The position numbers and the translations under genes are program-made. Shown here one piece after another: positions 25,910-34,381 of a stretch of DNA of 64,000 bases. The stretch spans positions 310,001-374,000 of the forward strand of contig NZ_JBAWKD010000002.1 of the NCBI RefSeq assembly GCF_037095735.1, read 5' to 3'. This stretch comes from Frigidibacter sp037095735. Its GTDB lineage: Bacteria; Pseudomonadota; Alphaproteobacteria; Rhodobacterales; Rhodobacteraceae. Under the pieces are notes generated by a model, which saw only the letters and a program-made list of their open reading frames with translations, did not search any database and had not been told where the DNA came from. Within the stretch, counting starts at the first letter, position 1. Every line of letters begins with the position of its first letter.

Positions 25910-27121
25910 ATGCGTGACGCGCTGATCTACGATGCCCTGCGCAGCCCCCGCGGCCGCGGGCGGCCCGACGGGGCGCTGCACGAGGTGACCTCGGTCGCGC
26001 TGTCGGCGCAGATGCTCGATGCGCTGGCGGCGCGCAACGGGCTGGCAGGACCGGTGATCGAGGACGTGATCTGGGGCAACGCCACCCAGGTCGGCGAACA
26101 GGGCGGCTGCCTTGCCCGGTCGGCGGTGCTGATGTCGGGACTCGATCAGGCGATTCCGGGCCTGTCGATCAACCGTTTCTGCGCCTCGGGGCTCGAGGCG
26201 GTGATGCTGGCCGCCAACCAGGTGAAGGGCGGCGCCGGCGAGGCCTATGTCGCCGGCGGGGTCGAGATGATGAGCCGCGTCGCCATGGGCTCGGACGGCG
26301 CCGCGATCGCCGTCGACCCGCGGCTGGCGATGAAGGCGGGCTTCGTGCCGCAGGGCATCTCGGCCGACCTGATCGCCACCGAACACGGATTTTCCCGCAC
26401 CGACTGCGACGCCTTCGCCGTCGAAAGCCAGACCCGCGCCGCCGCGGCGCAGGCATCGGGGCGGTTCGACCGCTCGCTGGTCGCGGTGCGCGACTTGAAC
26501 GGCCTGCCGATCCTCGAGACCGACGAGGCGCTGCGCCCCGGCACCGACATGCAGGCGCTCGGCGCGCTGAAGCCCTCGTTCAAGGAGATGGGCGAGTCGA
26601 TGCCGGGCTTCGACAAGGTCGCGCTGATGCGCTACCCGCATCTGGAACGGATCGAGCATGTCCACCATGCCGGCAATTCCTCGGGCATCGTCGACGGGGC
26701 GGCGGCGGTGCTGGTGGGCTCTGCCGCGTTCGGGGCCGCGCAGGGCCTTCGCCCCCGCGCCCGGATCCGCGCCGCGGCCCGCGTCGGCACCGAGCCCACG
26801 ATCATGCTGACCGGTCCGGTGCCCGCGACGCAGAAGGTGCTGGCCGCCGCCGGGATGACGATCGCCGACATCGATCTTTTCGAGGTGAACGAGGCCTTTT
26901 CGGCCGTGGTCCTGCGCTTCCTGCAGGCCTTCGACGCCGATCCGGCGAAGGTGAACGTGAACGGCGGCGCCATCGCGCTGGGGCACCCCTTGGGCGCCAC
27001 CGGGGCGATCCTGCTGGGCACGCTTCTGGACGAGATGGAGGCCCGCGGCCTTGGCACCGGGCTGATCACGCTCTGCGTGGCCTCGGGCATGGGCGTGGCG
27101 ATGGTGATCGAGAGGCTCTGA
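25910..27121 (+). CDS. Acetyl-CoA C-acyltransferase (thiolase, FadA-type)
   Basis: Cleaves 3-ketoacyl-CoA with CoA to acetyl-CoA and a shortened acyl-CoA, the last step of beta-oxidation. 403 residues. The acyl-accepting Cys is in NRFCASGLEAV, the general-base His in GGAIALGHPLGATG and the second Cys in LCVASGMG. ESMPGFDKVA and FEVNEAFSAVVLRF are also conserved. GGGAGGCCCCG precedes the start. Its TGA shares one base with the next ATG (TGATG), coupling it to the cupin gene, and the FadB-type enzyme follows. They may form the trifunctional beta-oxidation complex. Confidence 0.93.
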   Translation: MRDALIYDALRSPRGRGRPDGALHEVTSVALSAQMLDALAARNGLAGPVIEDVIWGNATQVGEQGGCLARSAVLMSGLDQAIPGLSINRFCASGLEAVMLAANQVKGGAGEAYVAGGVEMMSRVAMGSDGAAIAVDPRLAMKAGFVPQGISADLIATEHGFSRTDCDAFAVESQTRAAAAQASGRFDRSLVAVRDLNGLPILETDEALRPGTDMQALGALKPSFKEMGESMPGFDKVALMRYPHLERIEHVHHAGNSSGIVDGAAAVLVGSAAFGAAQGLRPRARIRAAARVGTEPTIMLTGPVPATQKVLAAAGMTIADIDLFEVNEAFSAVVLRFLQAFDADPAKVNVNGGAIALGHPLGATGAILLGTLLDEMEARGLGTGLITLCVASGMGVAMVIERL

Positions 27122-27588
27122 TGGCGAAGAAACTCGACCTGGACAGCCTGCCCCGCCGCACCGGTTCCGGCTATCCGGCGGCCTTCCTGCCCCGCGTCGC
27201 CGGACGGTCGTCGTTGCGACTGGCCGAGGCCGGCGGGCTCAGCCAGTTCGGCGTCAACCTGATCCGGCTCGAGCCGGGCGCGGCCTCATCGATCCGCCAC
27301 TGGCACGAGCGCGAGGACGAGTTCGTCTGGGTGACCGAGGGCGAGCTGGTCATGGTCACCGACGACGGCGAGGCGGTGATGCGCCCCGGCGATTGCGTGG
27401 CCTTCCCGGCCGGGCGTCCCGACGCGCACCATTTCCTGAACCGCAGCGCGGAACCGGCGAGCTTCCTGGTGGTCGGCGCCAAGATGGCGGGCGAGATCGC
27501 GCATTACCCCGACGAGGATCTGGTGATGCGGCACGCCGAGGGCCGACAGGCCTATTTCCACCGCGACGGCACCCCGTGGGAGGGCTGA
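27121..27588 (+). CDS. Cupin domain-containing protein
   Basis: 155-residue single-domain cupin. Motif 1 is RHWHEREDEFVWVTEGELVMV, with the two His and the Glu of the metal site, and motif 2 is PGDCVAFPAGRPDAHHFLNRS. The function is not known. The start overlaps the thiolase stop (TGATG), so it is translated with the thiolase and precedes the FadB-type gene by 98 bp. It may bind or sense an acyl-CoA-derived metabolite, but nothing in the sequence proves this. Confidence 0.82.
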   Translation: MAKKLDLDSLPRRTGSGYPAAFLPRVAGRSSLRLAEAGGLSQFGVNLIRLEPGAASSIRHWHEREDEFVWVTEGELVMVTDDGEAVMRPGDCVAFPAGRPDAHHFLNRSAEPASFLVVGAKMAGEIAHYPDEDLVMRHAEGRQAYFHRDGTPWEG

Positions 27589-27686
27589 GATGACTTTCCC
27601 TTTTCGAACATGTCCGTCTGACATGATCCTCATCCGTTGGCTCATCTTGCCGCAATCGAATATTCGCACGGTTACGGAGATCCGCC

Positions 27687-29858
27687 ATGGCTGACTTCCG
27701 CTGGGACTGCGACGAGGGCATCGCGACCATCACCTGGGACCTGCCCGGGCGCTCGATGAATGTCATGTCGCTGGAAGGGCTCGACGAGCTGTCCACGCTG
27801 ATCGACCGCGCGCTGGGCGACCCGGAGGTGAAGGGCGTCGTGATCACCTCTGCCAAGGCCGATTTCGCCGGCGGCATGGACCTGTCGGCCATCGCCCGGA
27901 TGAAGGCCGAGGCCGGCGACGCCCCCGCCCGCGGGCTCTTCGAGGGGCTGATGAAGGTGCACGGCCTGCTGCGCCGGATCGAGCGCGGCGGGATGGACCC
28001 GAAGACCCTGAAGGGCGGCAAGCCGATCGTCGCGGCGCTGCCCGGCACCGCGCTGGGCCTCGGGCTGGAACTGCCACTGGCCTGCCACCGGATCTTCGCC
28101 GCCGACAATCCGAAGGCCAAGATCGGCCTGCCAGAGATCCTCGTCGGCATTTTCCCCGGCGCCGGCGGCACCACGAGGCTTGCCCGCAAGCTCGGCCCGA
28201 TGATGGCGGCGCCGGTGCTGCTGGAGGGCCGGCTGTCGGACCCGAAGACCGCGAAGATGCTGGGCCTGATCGACGAGGTCGTGGCGCCCGAGGCGCTGCT
28301 GACCCGCGCCAAGGACTGGATCCGCGCGGCGACCGACGCCGATCTGGTGAAGCCCTGGGACCAGAAGGGTTACAAGTATCCCGGCGGCGCGCCCTATTCG
28401 CCGCAGGGCTTCATGACCTTCGTCGGCGCCGCGGCCATGGTGCAGGGCCGCACGCTGGGCCGCTACCCGGCGGCCGAGGCGATGCTGGCCGCGATCTACG
28501 AGGGCGCGCTGGTGCCCTTCGACACCGCGCTGAAGATCGAGGCGCGGCAGTTCACCTCGGTGCTGATGGACCCGACCTCGGGCGCGATGATCCGCTCGCT
28601 CTTCCTCGACAAGGAGGCGCTCGAGAAGGGCGCGACCCGGCCGGATGTGCCGCCGATGCCGGTCACGGTATTGGGCGTGATCGGCGCCGGGATGATGGGC
28701 GCGGGCATCGCCCATGTCGCGGCGAAGGCCGGGATCGAGGTGCGGCTGATCGACCGCACGCAAGAGGCCGCCGACAAGGGCCTGGCCCATGCCGTGGCCG
28801 AACAGGACAAGGCCGTCTCGCGCGGCAAGACCTCGAAAGAGGCGCGCGAGGCCACGCTCGCGCGGATCACCGCCACCACCGACATGGCGGCGCTCAACGA
28901 CTGCGATCTGGTGATCGAGGCGGTGTTCGAGGACACCGGCGTCAAGGCCGAGGTCACCGCCCGCGCTGCCGCCGCCCTGCCCGCCACGGCGACCTTCGCC
29001 ACCAACACCTCGACCCTTCCGGTCACCGACCTGGCCCAAGCCTTCTCCGACCCCGCGCGCTTCCTCGGCATCCATTTTTTCTCGCCGGTCGAGAAGATGG
29101 CGCTGGTCGAGATCATCCGCGGCCGCGACACCGCCGATGCGGCGGTCGCTCGCGCGCTCGATTTCGTGCGCGCGATCCGCAAGACGCCGATCGTGGTGAA
29201 CGACGCGCGCTTCTTCTACGCCAACCGCTGCATCATCCCCTATCTGAACGAGGGCATCCGCATGGTGGCCGAGGGCGTGGCCCCGGCGCTGGTCGAAAAC
29301 GCCGCGCGGATGGCCGGGATGCCGGTCGGGCCCTTGCAGCTGATCGACGAGGTCTCGCTCGACCTCGGGGCCCGGATCGCCACCGCGACCAAGGCCGCGA
29401 TGGGCGCGGCCTATCCGGATGCCGCGGTCGATGCGGTGATCTTCCCGATGGTCGCCGCCGGGCGGCTCGGGCGCAAGGCGGGCGCGGGCTTCTACGACTA
29501 CGATGGCTCGAAGCGCCTCGGCCTCTGGCCCGGCCTCGCCACGGCGCATCCGCCGGCGGCCGAGCAGCCCGCCCTGCCCGAGGTGCAGGCGCGGCTTCTC
29601 TACATCCAGGCGCTCGAAGCGCTGCGGGCCTGGGAAGAGGGCGTGCTGACCGACCTGCGCGAAGGCGATGTCGGCGCGATCCTCGGCTGGGGCTTCGCAC
29701 CCTGGTCGGGCGGGCCGTTCTCCTGGCTCGACCGGATCGGCGCCCCGGCGGCGCTCGCCGCCTGCGAGGACCTCGCCGCGCGCCACGGCCCCCGCTTCGC
29801 GCCGCCCGAAGTTCTGATCCGCGCCGCGCGCGAGAACACCGGTTTCCGCGCGGCCTGA
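27687..29858 (+). CDS. Multifunctional fatty-acid oxidation enzyme (enoyl-CoA hydratase / 3-hydroxyacyl-CoA dehydrogenase), FadB/FadJ type
   Basis: 723 residues. The N-terminal crotonase domain (about 1-270) hydrates enoyl-CoA: ALGLGLELPLACHRIFAA and KIGLPEILVGIFPGAGGTTRLARKLG supply the two catalytic Glu residues. The central NAD domain starts VLGVIGAGMMGAGIAHVAAKAGIEV and has ATNTSTLPVTDLA and GIHFFSPVEKMALVEII, with the catalytic His. The C-terminal 3HCDH domain has ANRCIIPYLNEGIRMVAEGV and GRKAGAGFYDY. ACGGAGATCCGCC precedes the ATG. It works with the thiolase two genes upstream; whether it is the anaerobic (FadJ) or aerobic (FadB) form cannot be decided by eye. Confidence 0.94.
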   Translation: MADFRWDCDEGIATITWDLPGRSMNVMSLEGLDELSTLIDRALGDPEVKGVVITSAKADFAGGMDLSAIARMKAEAGDAPARGLFEGLMKVHGLLRRIERGGMDPKTLKGGKPIVAALPGTALGLGLELPLACHRIFAADNPKAKIGLPEILVGIFPGAGGTTRLARKLGPMMAAPVLLEGRLSDPKTAKMLGLIDEVVAPEALLTRAKDWIRAATDADLVKPWDQKGYKYPGGAPYSPQGFMTFVGAAAMVQGRTLGRYPAAEAMLAAIYEGALVPFDTALKIEARQFTSVLMDPTSGAMIRSLFLDKEALEKGATRPDVPPMPVTVLGVIGAGMMGAGIAHVAAKAGIEVRLIDRTQEAADKGLAHAVAEQDKAVSRGKTSKEAREATLARITATTDMAALNDCDLVIEAVFEDTGVKAEVTARAAAALPATATFATNTSTLPVTDLAQAFSDPARFLGIHFFSPVEKMALVEIIRGRDTADAAVARALDFVRAIRKTPIVVNDARFFYANRCIIPYLNEGIRMVAEGVAPALVENAARMAGMPVGPLQLIDEVSLDLGARIATATKAAMGAAYPDAAVDAVIFPMVAAGRLGRKAGAGFYDYDGSKRLGLWPGLATAHPPAAEQPALPEVQARLLYIQALEALRAWEEGVLTDLREGDVGAILGWGFAPWSGGPFSWLDRIGAPAALAACEDLAARHGPRFAPPEVLIRAARENTGFRAA

Positions 29859-29863
29859 GGAAC

Positions 29864-30000
29864 AGGGAGGGGGCGCTGCCCCCTCGGCGCGTGCCGCGCC
29901 TCACCCCCGGGATATTTCGGCCAATGAGAAATGCGCATTTCGCACTGGTGCAAATATCCCGGGGGGAGGCCGCAGGCCGGGGGGCAGCGCCCCCCTCCTG
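29864..30000. repeat. Intergenic repeat locus B: inverted pair of CCGGGATATTT elements
   Basis: Forward unit 29864-29931: GGGGGCGCTGCCCCC hairpin, a GGCGCG/CGCGCC hairpin, CACCCCCGGGATATTT, then GGCCAATGAGAAA. A second copy runs in reverse from 29936 to 30000 (CAAATATCCCGGGGGG... GGGCAGCGCCCCCC). The locus lies between the FadB-type and acyl-CoA synthetase genes and could fold into a long hairpin, so it may also end or attenuate the upstream transcript. The rest of the 256-bp gap shows nothing else. Confidence 0.75.
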
Positions 30001-30114
30001 CCCCGGGCCGGTGACGTCCCGTCATTTTCCGCGCCGCCGCTTCCCCGCCCCCCCGCCGCGCGGCAGGATCGCCCCCGGATGGCAGGGCCGGACAGCCGGC
30101 CGAGGGGGGACATC

Positions 30115-31755
30115 ATGGGCTGGCTTGCCGACGAGACCGGGTTGGAGAAATGCGCCGCGAACCACGTGCCGCTGACGCCGCTGAGCCACCTCGCGCGCGC
30201 GGCCGACGTCCATGCCCATCGCACCGCGCTGGTCTATGGCGATCTCAGCTGGACCTATGCCGAATATCACGCCCGGGTCTCGCGCCTCGCCTCGGCGCTC
30301 GCGCGCCACGGGATACGCCCCGGCGACGTGGTGGCGACCCTGATCCCGAACCTGCCCGCGCATTGCGAGGCGCATTTCGGCGTGCCGGCGGCGGGTGCGG
30401 TGCTCAACACCATCAACACCCGGCTCGATACCGAGACGGTGGCCTATATCCTCGGCCATGCCGAGGCGAAGATCCTGCTGTGCGACGCGGGCTGCCTGTC
30501 GCTGGCAGAGGCCGCGATCAAGGCGATGCCGGGCTCGGGCCCGAAGATCGTCGAAATCGCCGACCCGGTCGCCGGGATCCCCGCCTCGGGCCGGTATCTC
30601 GACTACGAGGCGCTTCTCGCCGAGGGCGATCCGGCCGCGCCGTGGGTGCTGCCGCAGGACGAATGGGAAAGCATCGGGCTGTCCTATACCTCGGGCACCA
30701 CGGGGCGACCGAAGGGCGTGGTGATCCACCACCGCGGCGCCTATCTGGCGGGGATCCAGAACGCGATCGGCTGGCGGATGCAGCTTTACCCGGTCTATCT
30801 GACCATCGTCCCGCTCTTCCACTGCAATGCCTGGACCCATCCCTGGATGATCCCGGCCTATGGCGGCACCGTCGTCTGCTGCCGGGACATCACCGCGAAG
30901 GCGATCTACGACGCCATCGCCGATCACGGCGTCACCCATTTCGGCGGCGCGCCGATCGTGCTGAACACGATCATCAACGCCAAGGACGCCGACCGCCGCG
31001 CCTTCGCCCATACCGTCGAGGTCTTCACCGCCGGCGCCCCGCCCCCCGCCGCCACCCTCGCCGCGATCGAGCCGCTGGGCTTCAACGTCACCCAGGTCTA
31101 CGGGCTGACCGAATGCTACGGCCCCGCCACCGAATGCATCTGGAAACCGGAATGGGACGGCATCGCGGGCGAGGAGCGTGCAGCACTCAAGGCCCGCACC
31201 GGGGTGAAGATGGCGATGATGGACGAGATCACCGTCCTTGACGAGGCCGGCGCCGAGGTGCCGCGCGACGGCCGGCACCTGGGCGAGATCGCGATGCGCG
31301 GCAACGGGGTGATGAAGGGCTACTTCAAGAACCCCGAGGCCACGGCCGAGGCCTTCCGCGGCGGCTGGTTCCACACCGGCGACATCGCCTTCCGCCACGA
31401 GGACGGCTACATCAAGATCACCGACCGCGCGAAGGACATCATCATCTCGGGCGGCGAGAACGTGAGCTCGGTCGAGGTCGAGGGCGTGCTGGCCCATCAC
31501 CCCGCCGTCAGCCTTGCCGCGGTGGTGGCCAAGCCCGACGAGAAATGGGGCGAGGTTCCCTGCGCCTTCGTCGAGCTGAAGGCGGGCGCCAGCGTCACCG
31601 AGGCCGAGCTGATCGCCTTCGCCCGCACCCGCCTTGCCGGCTTCAAGACCCCGAAGCGCGTCGTGTTCTGCGAGCTGCCAAAGACCTCGACCGGCAAGAT
31701 CCAGAAGTTCGAACTGCGCGCGGTGGCGAAGCTTCTGGACGAACCGGCGAAATAA
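30115..31755 (+). CDS. Acyl-CoA synthetase (AMP-binding, fatty-acid CoA ligase)
   Basis: 546-residue ANL-superfamily ligase that activates a carboxylic acid with ATP and CoA. Motifs in order: YTSGTTGRPKGVVIHH (A3), VYGLTECYGP (A5), GWFHTGD (A7), ITDRAKDIIISGGENVSSVEVE (A8) and PKTSTGKIQK with the adenylation Lys (A10). It belongs to the medium/long-chain AlkK/DmdB-like group by overall pattern, so it probably feeds the adjacent acyl-CoA dehydrogenase, hydratase and thiolase. I start at ATG 30115 because it follows GAGGGGGGAC; an in-frame ATG at 30079 is less likely. The precise chain length is not visible. Confidence 0.9.
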   Translation: MGWLADETGLEKCAANHVPLTPLSHLARAADVHAHRTALVYGDLSWTYAEYHARVSRLASALARHGIRPGDVVATLIPNLPAHCEAHFGVPAAGAVLNTINTRLDTETVAYILGHAEAKILLCDAGCLSLAEAAIKAMPGSGPKIVEIADPVAGIPASGRYLDYEALLAEGDPAAPWVLPQDEWESIGLSYTSGTTGRPKGVVIHHRGAYLAGIQNAIGWRMQLYPVYLTIVPLFHCNAWTHPWMIPAYGGTVVCCRDITAKAIYDAIADHGVTHFGGAPIVLNTIINAKDADRRAFAHTVEVFTAGAPPPAATLAAIEPLGFNVTQVYGLTECYGPATECIWKPEWDGIAGEERAALKARTGVKMAMMDEITVLDEAGAEVPRDGRHLGEIAMRGNGVMKGYFKNPEATAEAFRGGWFHTGDIAFRHEDGYIKITDRAKDIIISGGENVSSVEVEGVLAHHPAVSLAAVVAKPDEKWGEVPCAFVELKAGASVTEAELIAFARTRLAGFKTPKRVVFCELPKTSTGKIQKFELRAVAKLLDEPAK

Positions 31756-31873
31756 GCCCGCGATTCCCCGGGATCGGGACCGTGGCCGCATTGCCCTGCC
31801 CCCGGCGGGGGTCTATCGTCGGACCCGACTAGGGCCCGTCCGTCGGCGCCGTGCCAGGAGAGCCCCGCCGCCG

Positions 31874-32893
31874 ATGACGGCCCTTGCAGAATACCAGCGC
31901 CTCGAATGCTCCGCGCTCTGGCGCGACCGCAGCGGCGACCAGCGCCGCGCGGTCGTGGTGTCGCTGGGCGATGCGACGCTGGTGATCTCCGACGACCGCT
32001 CGGGCCGGCCGCTGACCCATTGGTCGCTGCCCGCGATCCGCCGGGTCAATCCCGGCGAGATGCCCGGTCTTTACGCCCCCGGCGAGGGCGAGGACGAGCT
32101 GCTGGAAATCGACGAGCCGGCGATGATCGAGGCGCTCGACAAGGTGCGCAGCCTGATCCTCGCCCGCCGCCCGCACCCGGGCCGGCTGCGCGGCACCATC
32201 GTCGCGCTGACCTGCGCCGCTTTGGCGGGGCTGGGCCTGTTCTGGCTGCCGGGCGCGATGGTCGACCACACCGCCGAGGTGCTGCCCTTCTCGACCCGCG
32301 TGGATCTGGGCCGCGATCTGGTCGACGACCTCGCCCGGCTGACCGGCACCGCCTGCAGCACGCGCGAGGGCGACGCGGCGCTGACCCGGCTGGGGGCGCG
32401 GCTGGGCACGGCGGGCGAGCCGCTGCACATCGTCGTGGTGCGCGACGGCGTCACCGGCACCCTGCACCTGCCCGGCCGCACCGTCGTCGTCTCGCGCCGG
32501 CTGATCGAGAATTACGAGACGCCAGAGGTGCTTGCCGGCTTCATCCTGGCAGAGCGCCAGCGCGCCCTGATCGACGACCCCGTGCGCGAGGCGCTGGAAT
32601 GGGCGGGCCTGCGCGCGACCTTCCGGCTGCTGACCACGGGCGAGCTGCCGGCCGCGACCATGGCGGGCTATGCAGAGCACCTGCTGACCGAACCCGCCGT
32701 CGCCGCCGATCCCGAGGCGCTGGCGCTGCGCTTCAACCAGCTCAAGGTCACCTCCGGCCCCTATGCCCGCGCCATCGACCCCACCGGCGAAAGCGTGCTG
32801 CCGCTGATCGAGACCGACCCCGGCGCGGCCGGCATCTACGAGCCGGTGCTGAGCGACACCGACTGGGTCTCTCTGCAGCAGATCTGCGGCTGA
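31874..32893 (+). CDS. Membrane protein with degenerate M48-like peptidase region (pseudo-peptidase)
   Basis: 339 residues, function unknown. Residues 1-100 form a soluble domain (strand-rich, RRAVVVSLGDATLVISDD). One membrane helix follows at about 107-129 (IVALTCAALAGLGLFWLPGAMV), then a C-terminal domain. In that domain LHLPGRTVVVSRRLIENYETPEVLAGFILAERQRA follows the M48 metalloprotease pattern 'LPGG-x-I/V-V-x-x-GLL...EDELAAVLAHE-x-x-H'. Where M48 has HExxH this protein has AERQR (near 226-230), so the zinc ligands are gone and peptidase activity is unlikely. AGGAGAGCC precedes the start. Rhodobacterales homologues seem to exist; the M48 relation is my inference. Confidence 0.65.
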   Translation: MTALAEYQRLECSALWRDRSGDQRRAVVVSLGDATLVISDDRSGRPLTHWSLPAIRRVNPGEMPGLYAPGEGEDELLEIDEPAMIEALDKVRSLILARRPHPGRLRGTIVALTCAALAGLGLFWLPGAMVDHTAEVLPFSTRVDLGRDLVDDLARLTGTACSTREGDAALTRLGARLGTAGEPLHIVVVRDGVTGTLHLPGRTVVVSRRLIENYETPEVLAGFILAERQRALIDDPVREALEWAGLRATFRLLTTGELPAATMAGYAEHLLTEPAVAADPEALALRFNQLKVTSGPYARAIDPTGESVLPLIETDPGAAGIYEPVLSDTDWVSLQQICG

Positions 32894-32899
32894 AAGGAA

Positions 32900-32929
32900 C
32901 GGCCCCGCCCTCTTGCGAGAACGGGGCCG
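32900..32929 (+). terminator. Hairpin after the M48-like gene
   Basis: CGGCCCCG (32900-32907) pairs with CGGGGCCG (32922-32929) around a 14-base loop, 6 bases after the stop. No T tract follows, so the call is moderate. It lies between convergent genes. Confidence 0.5.
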
Positions 32930-32991
32930 CAGCACTGCCCGATGTTTCCCCGGTTAACCCTTCCCCACCCGCGTCTGACGCGGGGGGATGT

Positions 32992-33600
32992 TCATTGTCC
33001 CGCGCCGGCGGGCGCGAAATACAGCCGCGGCGTGGTGTTGCTGGCAAGCTTGCCGCGCATCGGCACCTCGTCCGTCCAGTAGCGCGCCATCGAGGCGTCG
33101 CCCGCGCTGGTCCGAAGCCCGCGCGCCGGATTCAGCCGGCCGTCCTCCCAGGTGCGCTTGTAGCCCTTGGGCGGCGCCAGCAGCTGCAGCCCGGCCATGT
33201 CGGGCGTCAGCGGCATGCAGCGCAGCATCGTGCCGCCGCCGGGCGCCGGAACCTTGCGCAGCATCGGGAAGGCCCGCGGGCAGAACACCCGCCCGTCGGC
33301 GGCCTGCACGACCGCGGCAGAGCTCGGCGCAACTGTCACCACGCGCGCAACCCGGGTCTTCGGCGCGCTGCCCGCGACGGTCGCGGGGCGTCCGCACATC
33401 GGATTGCGGTCCGATCCGACGACCGGCGCCCAGATCGTGCGGTTGCCCATCGTCGCGCGCTGGAAGGCACAGCCGTTGCTGTCGACATAGCGCTCGCCGG
33501 TGATCGGCGGCATCGCATCGGCCCGGGCCGCAGACACCAGACCTGTGGCCAGCGCCGTCACCAGCGCCGCCACCGTCAGAGTCCTTGAAATCCGCTGCAC
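32992..33600 (-). CDS. Secreted hypothetical protein with four conserved-looking cysteines
   Basis: 202 residues from a GTG at 33600 (GGGGGGCAGG just upstream); the next codon upstream is TTG and longer starts are less likely because residues 5-25 form a clean signal peptide (VAALVTALATGLVSAARADA). The mature protein is predicted periplasmic. It has four Cys (NGCAF, NPMCGRP, VFCPRAF, MLRCMPL) in spacing suited to two disulfides, and a Pro/Gly-rich core. I do not recognise the family. Its C-terminal half ends TTPRLYFAPAGAGQ. It faces the M48-like gene and precedes upp on the same strand by 76 bp on its 5' side. Confidence 0.65.
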   Translation of the reverse strand: MQRISRTLTVAALVTALATGLVSAARADAMPPITGERYVDSNGCAFQRATMGNRTIWAPVVGSDRNPMCGRPATVAGSAPKTRVARVVTVAPSSAAVVQAADGRVFCPRAFPMLRKVPAPGGGTMLRCMPLTPDMAGLQLLAPPKGYKRTWEDGRLNPARGLRTSAGDASMARYWTDEVPMRGKLASNTTPRLYFAPAGAGQ

Positions 33601-33676
33601 CAAGACCTGCCCCCCGGGCTTACGTTGCCAAGGATCATGGGGGGAATCAGGCCGGTCAGTAAAGCGAAATAACCGG

Positions 33677-34309
33677 TTATTTGGTGCCGAACATGCGGTC
33701 GCCCGCATCCCCTAGTCCAGGCACAATATATCCATGGTCATTCAGGCATTCGTCCACAGACGCGGTGACGATCGGCACATCGGGATGCGCCTCCTTCATC
33801 CGGGCGATGCCCTCGGGCGAGGCGAGCAGGCACAGGAAGCGGATGTTCTTCGCGCCCTTCTCCTTCATCAGGTCCACCGCCGCGACCGAGGAATTCCCCG
33901 TGGCCAGCATCGGATCGACAAGGATCGTCAACCGGTCCTCGAGCTCCGAGGGCACCTTGCAGTAATACTGCACCGGCTGCAGCGTCTCGGGGTCGCGGTA
34001 GAGGCCGACGAAGCCGACCCGCGCCGCCGGGATCAGTTCGAGGATCCCGTCCAGAAGCCCGTTGCCGGCCCGCAGGATCGACACCAGCGCCAGCTTCTTG
34101 CCGTCGAGCACCGGCGCCTGCATCTTCTGCAGCGGCGTCTCGATCTCGGTCGTGGTCATCTCGAGCCCGCGGGTGATCTCATAGGCCAGAAGCAGGCTGA
34201 TCTCGCGCAGAAGCCGCCGGAAGCCCGCGGTCGAGGTCTCCTTGTCGCGCATCAGCGTCAGCTTGTGCTGCACCAGCGGATGGGTGACGACGGTCAGATG
34301 CTCCAGCAT
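33677..34309 (-). CDS. upp: Uracil phosphoribosyltransferase
   Basis: Converts uracil plus PRPP to UMP in pyrimidine salvage. 210 residues, standard length. The PRPP-binding loop is ILVDPMLATGNSSVAAVDL. The uracil-binding end is LNDHGYIVPGLGDAGDRMFGTK, with the conserved GLGDAGDR. It starts with MLEHLTVVTHPLVQHKLT, the usual N-terminus. It is the last gene of the nucleoside-salvage cluster cdd-deoA-deoB-add-upp, separated from add by 72 bp, so it may be co-transcribed or have its own promoter. Confidence 0.97.
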   Translation of the reverse strand: MLEHLTVVTHPLVQHKLTLMRDKETSTAGFRRLLREISLLLAYEITRGLEMTTTEIETPLQKMQAPVLDGKKLALVSILRAGNGLLDGILELIPAARVGFVGLYRDPETLQPVQYYCKVPSELEDRLTILVDPMLATGNSSVAAVDLMKEKGAKNIRFLCLLASPEGIARMKEAHPDVPIVTASVDECLNDHGYIVPGLGDAGDRMFGTK

Positions 34310-34381
34310 CGCTTGGCTCCCTGTTGTCTGTTTCCCTTCCCTAGCGCGGGAAAGGCGCGGGGGGAAAGTCCTGACCGACCG

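Noticed and set aside
27672..29786. 704-codon minus-strand frame opposite the FadB-type gene
   Set aside because: Shadow of a gene with all catalytic residues on the plus strand.
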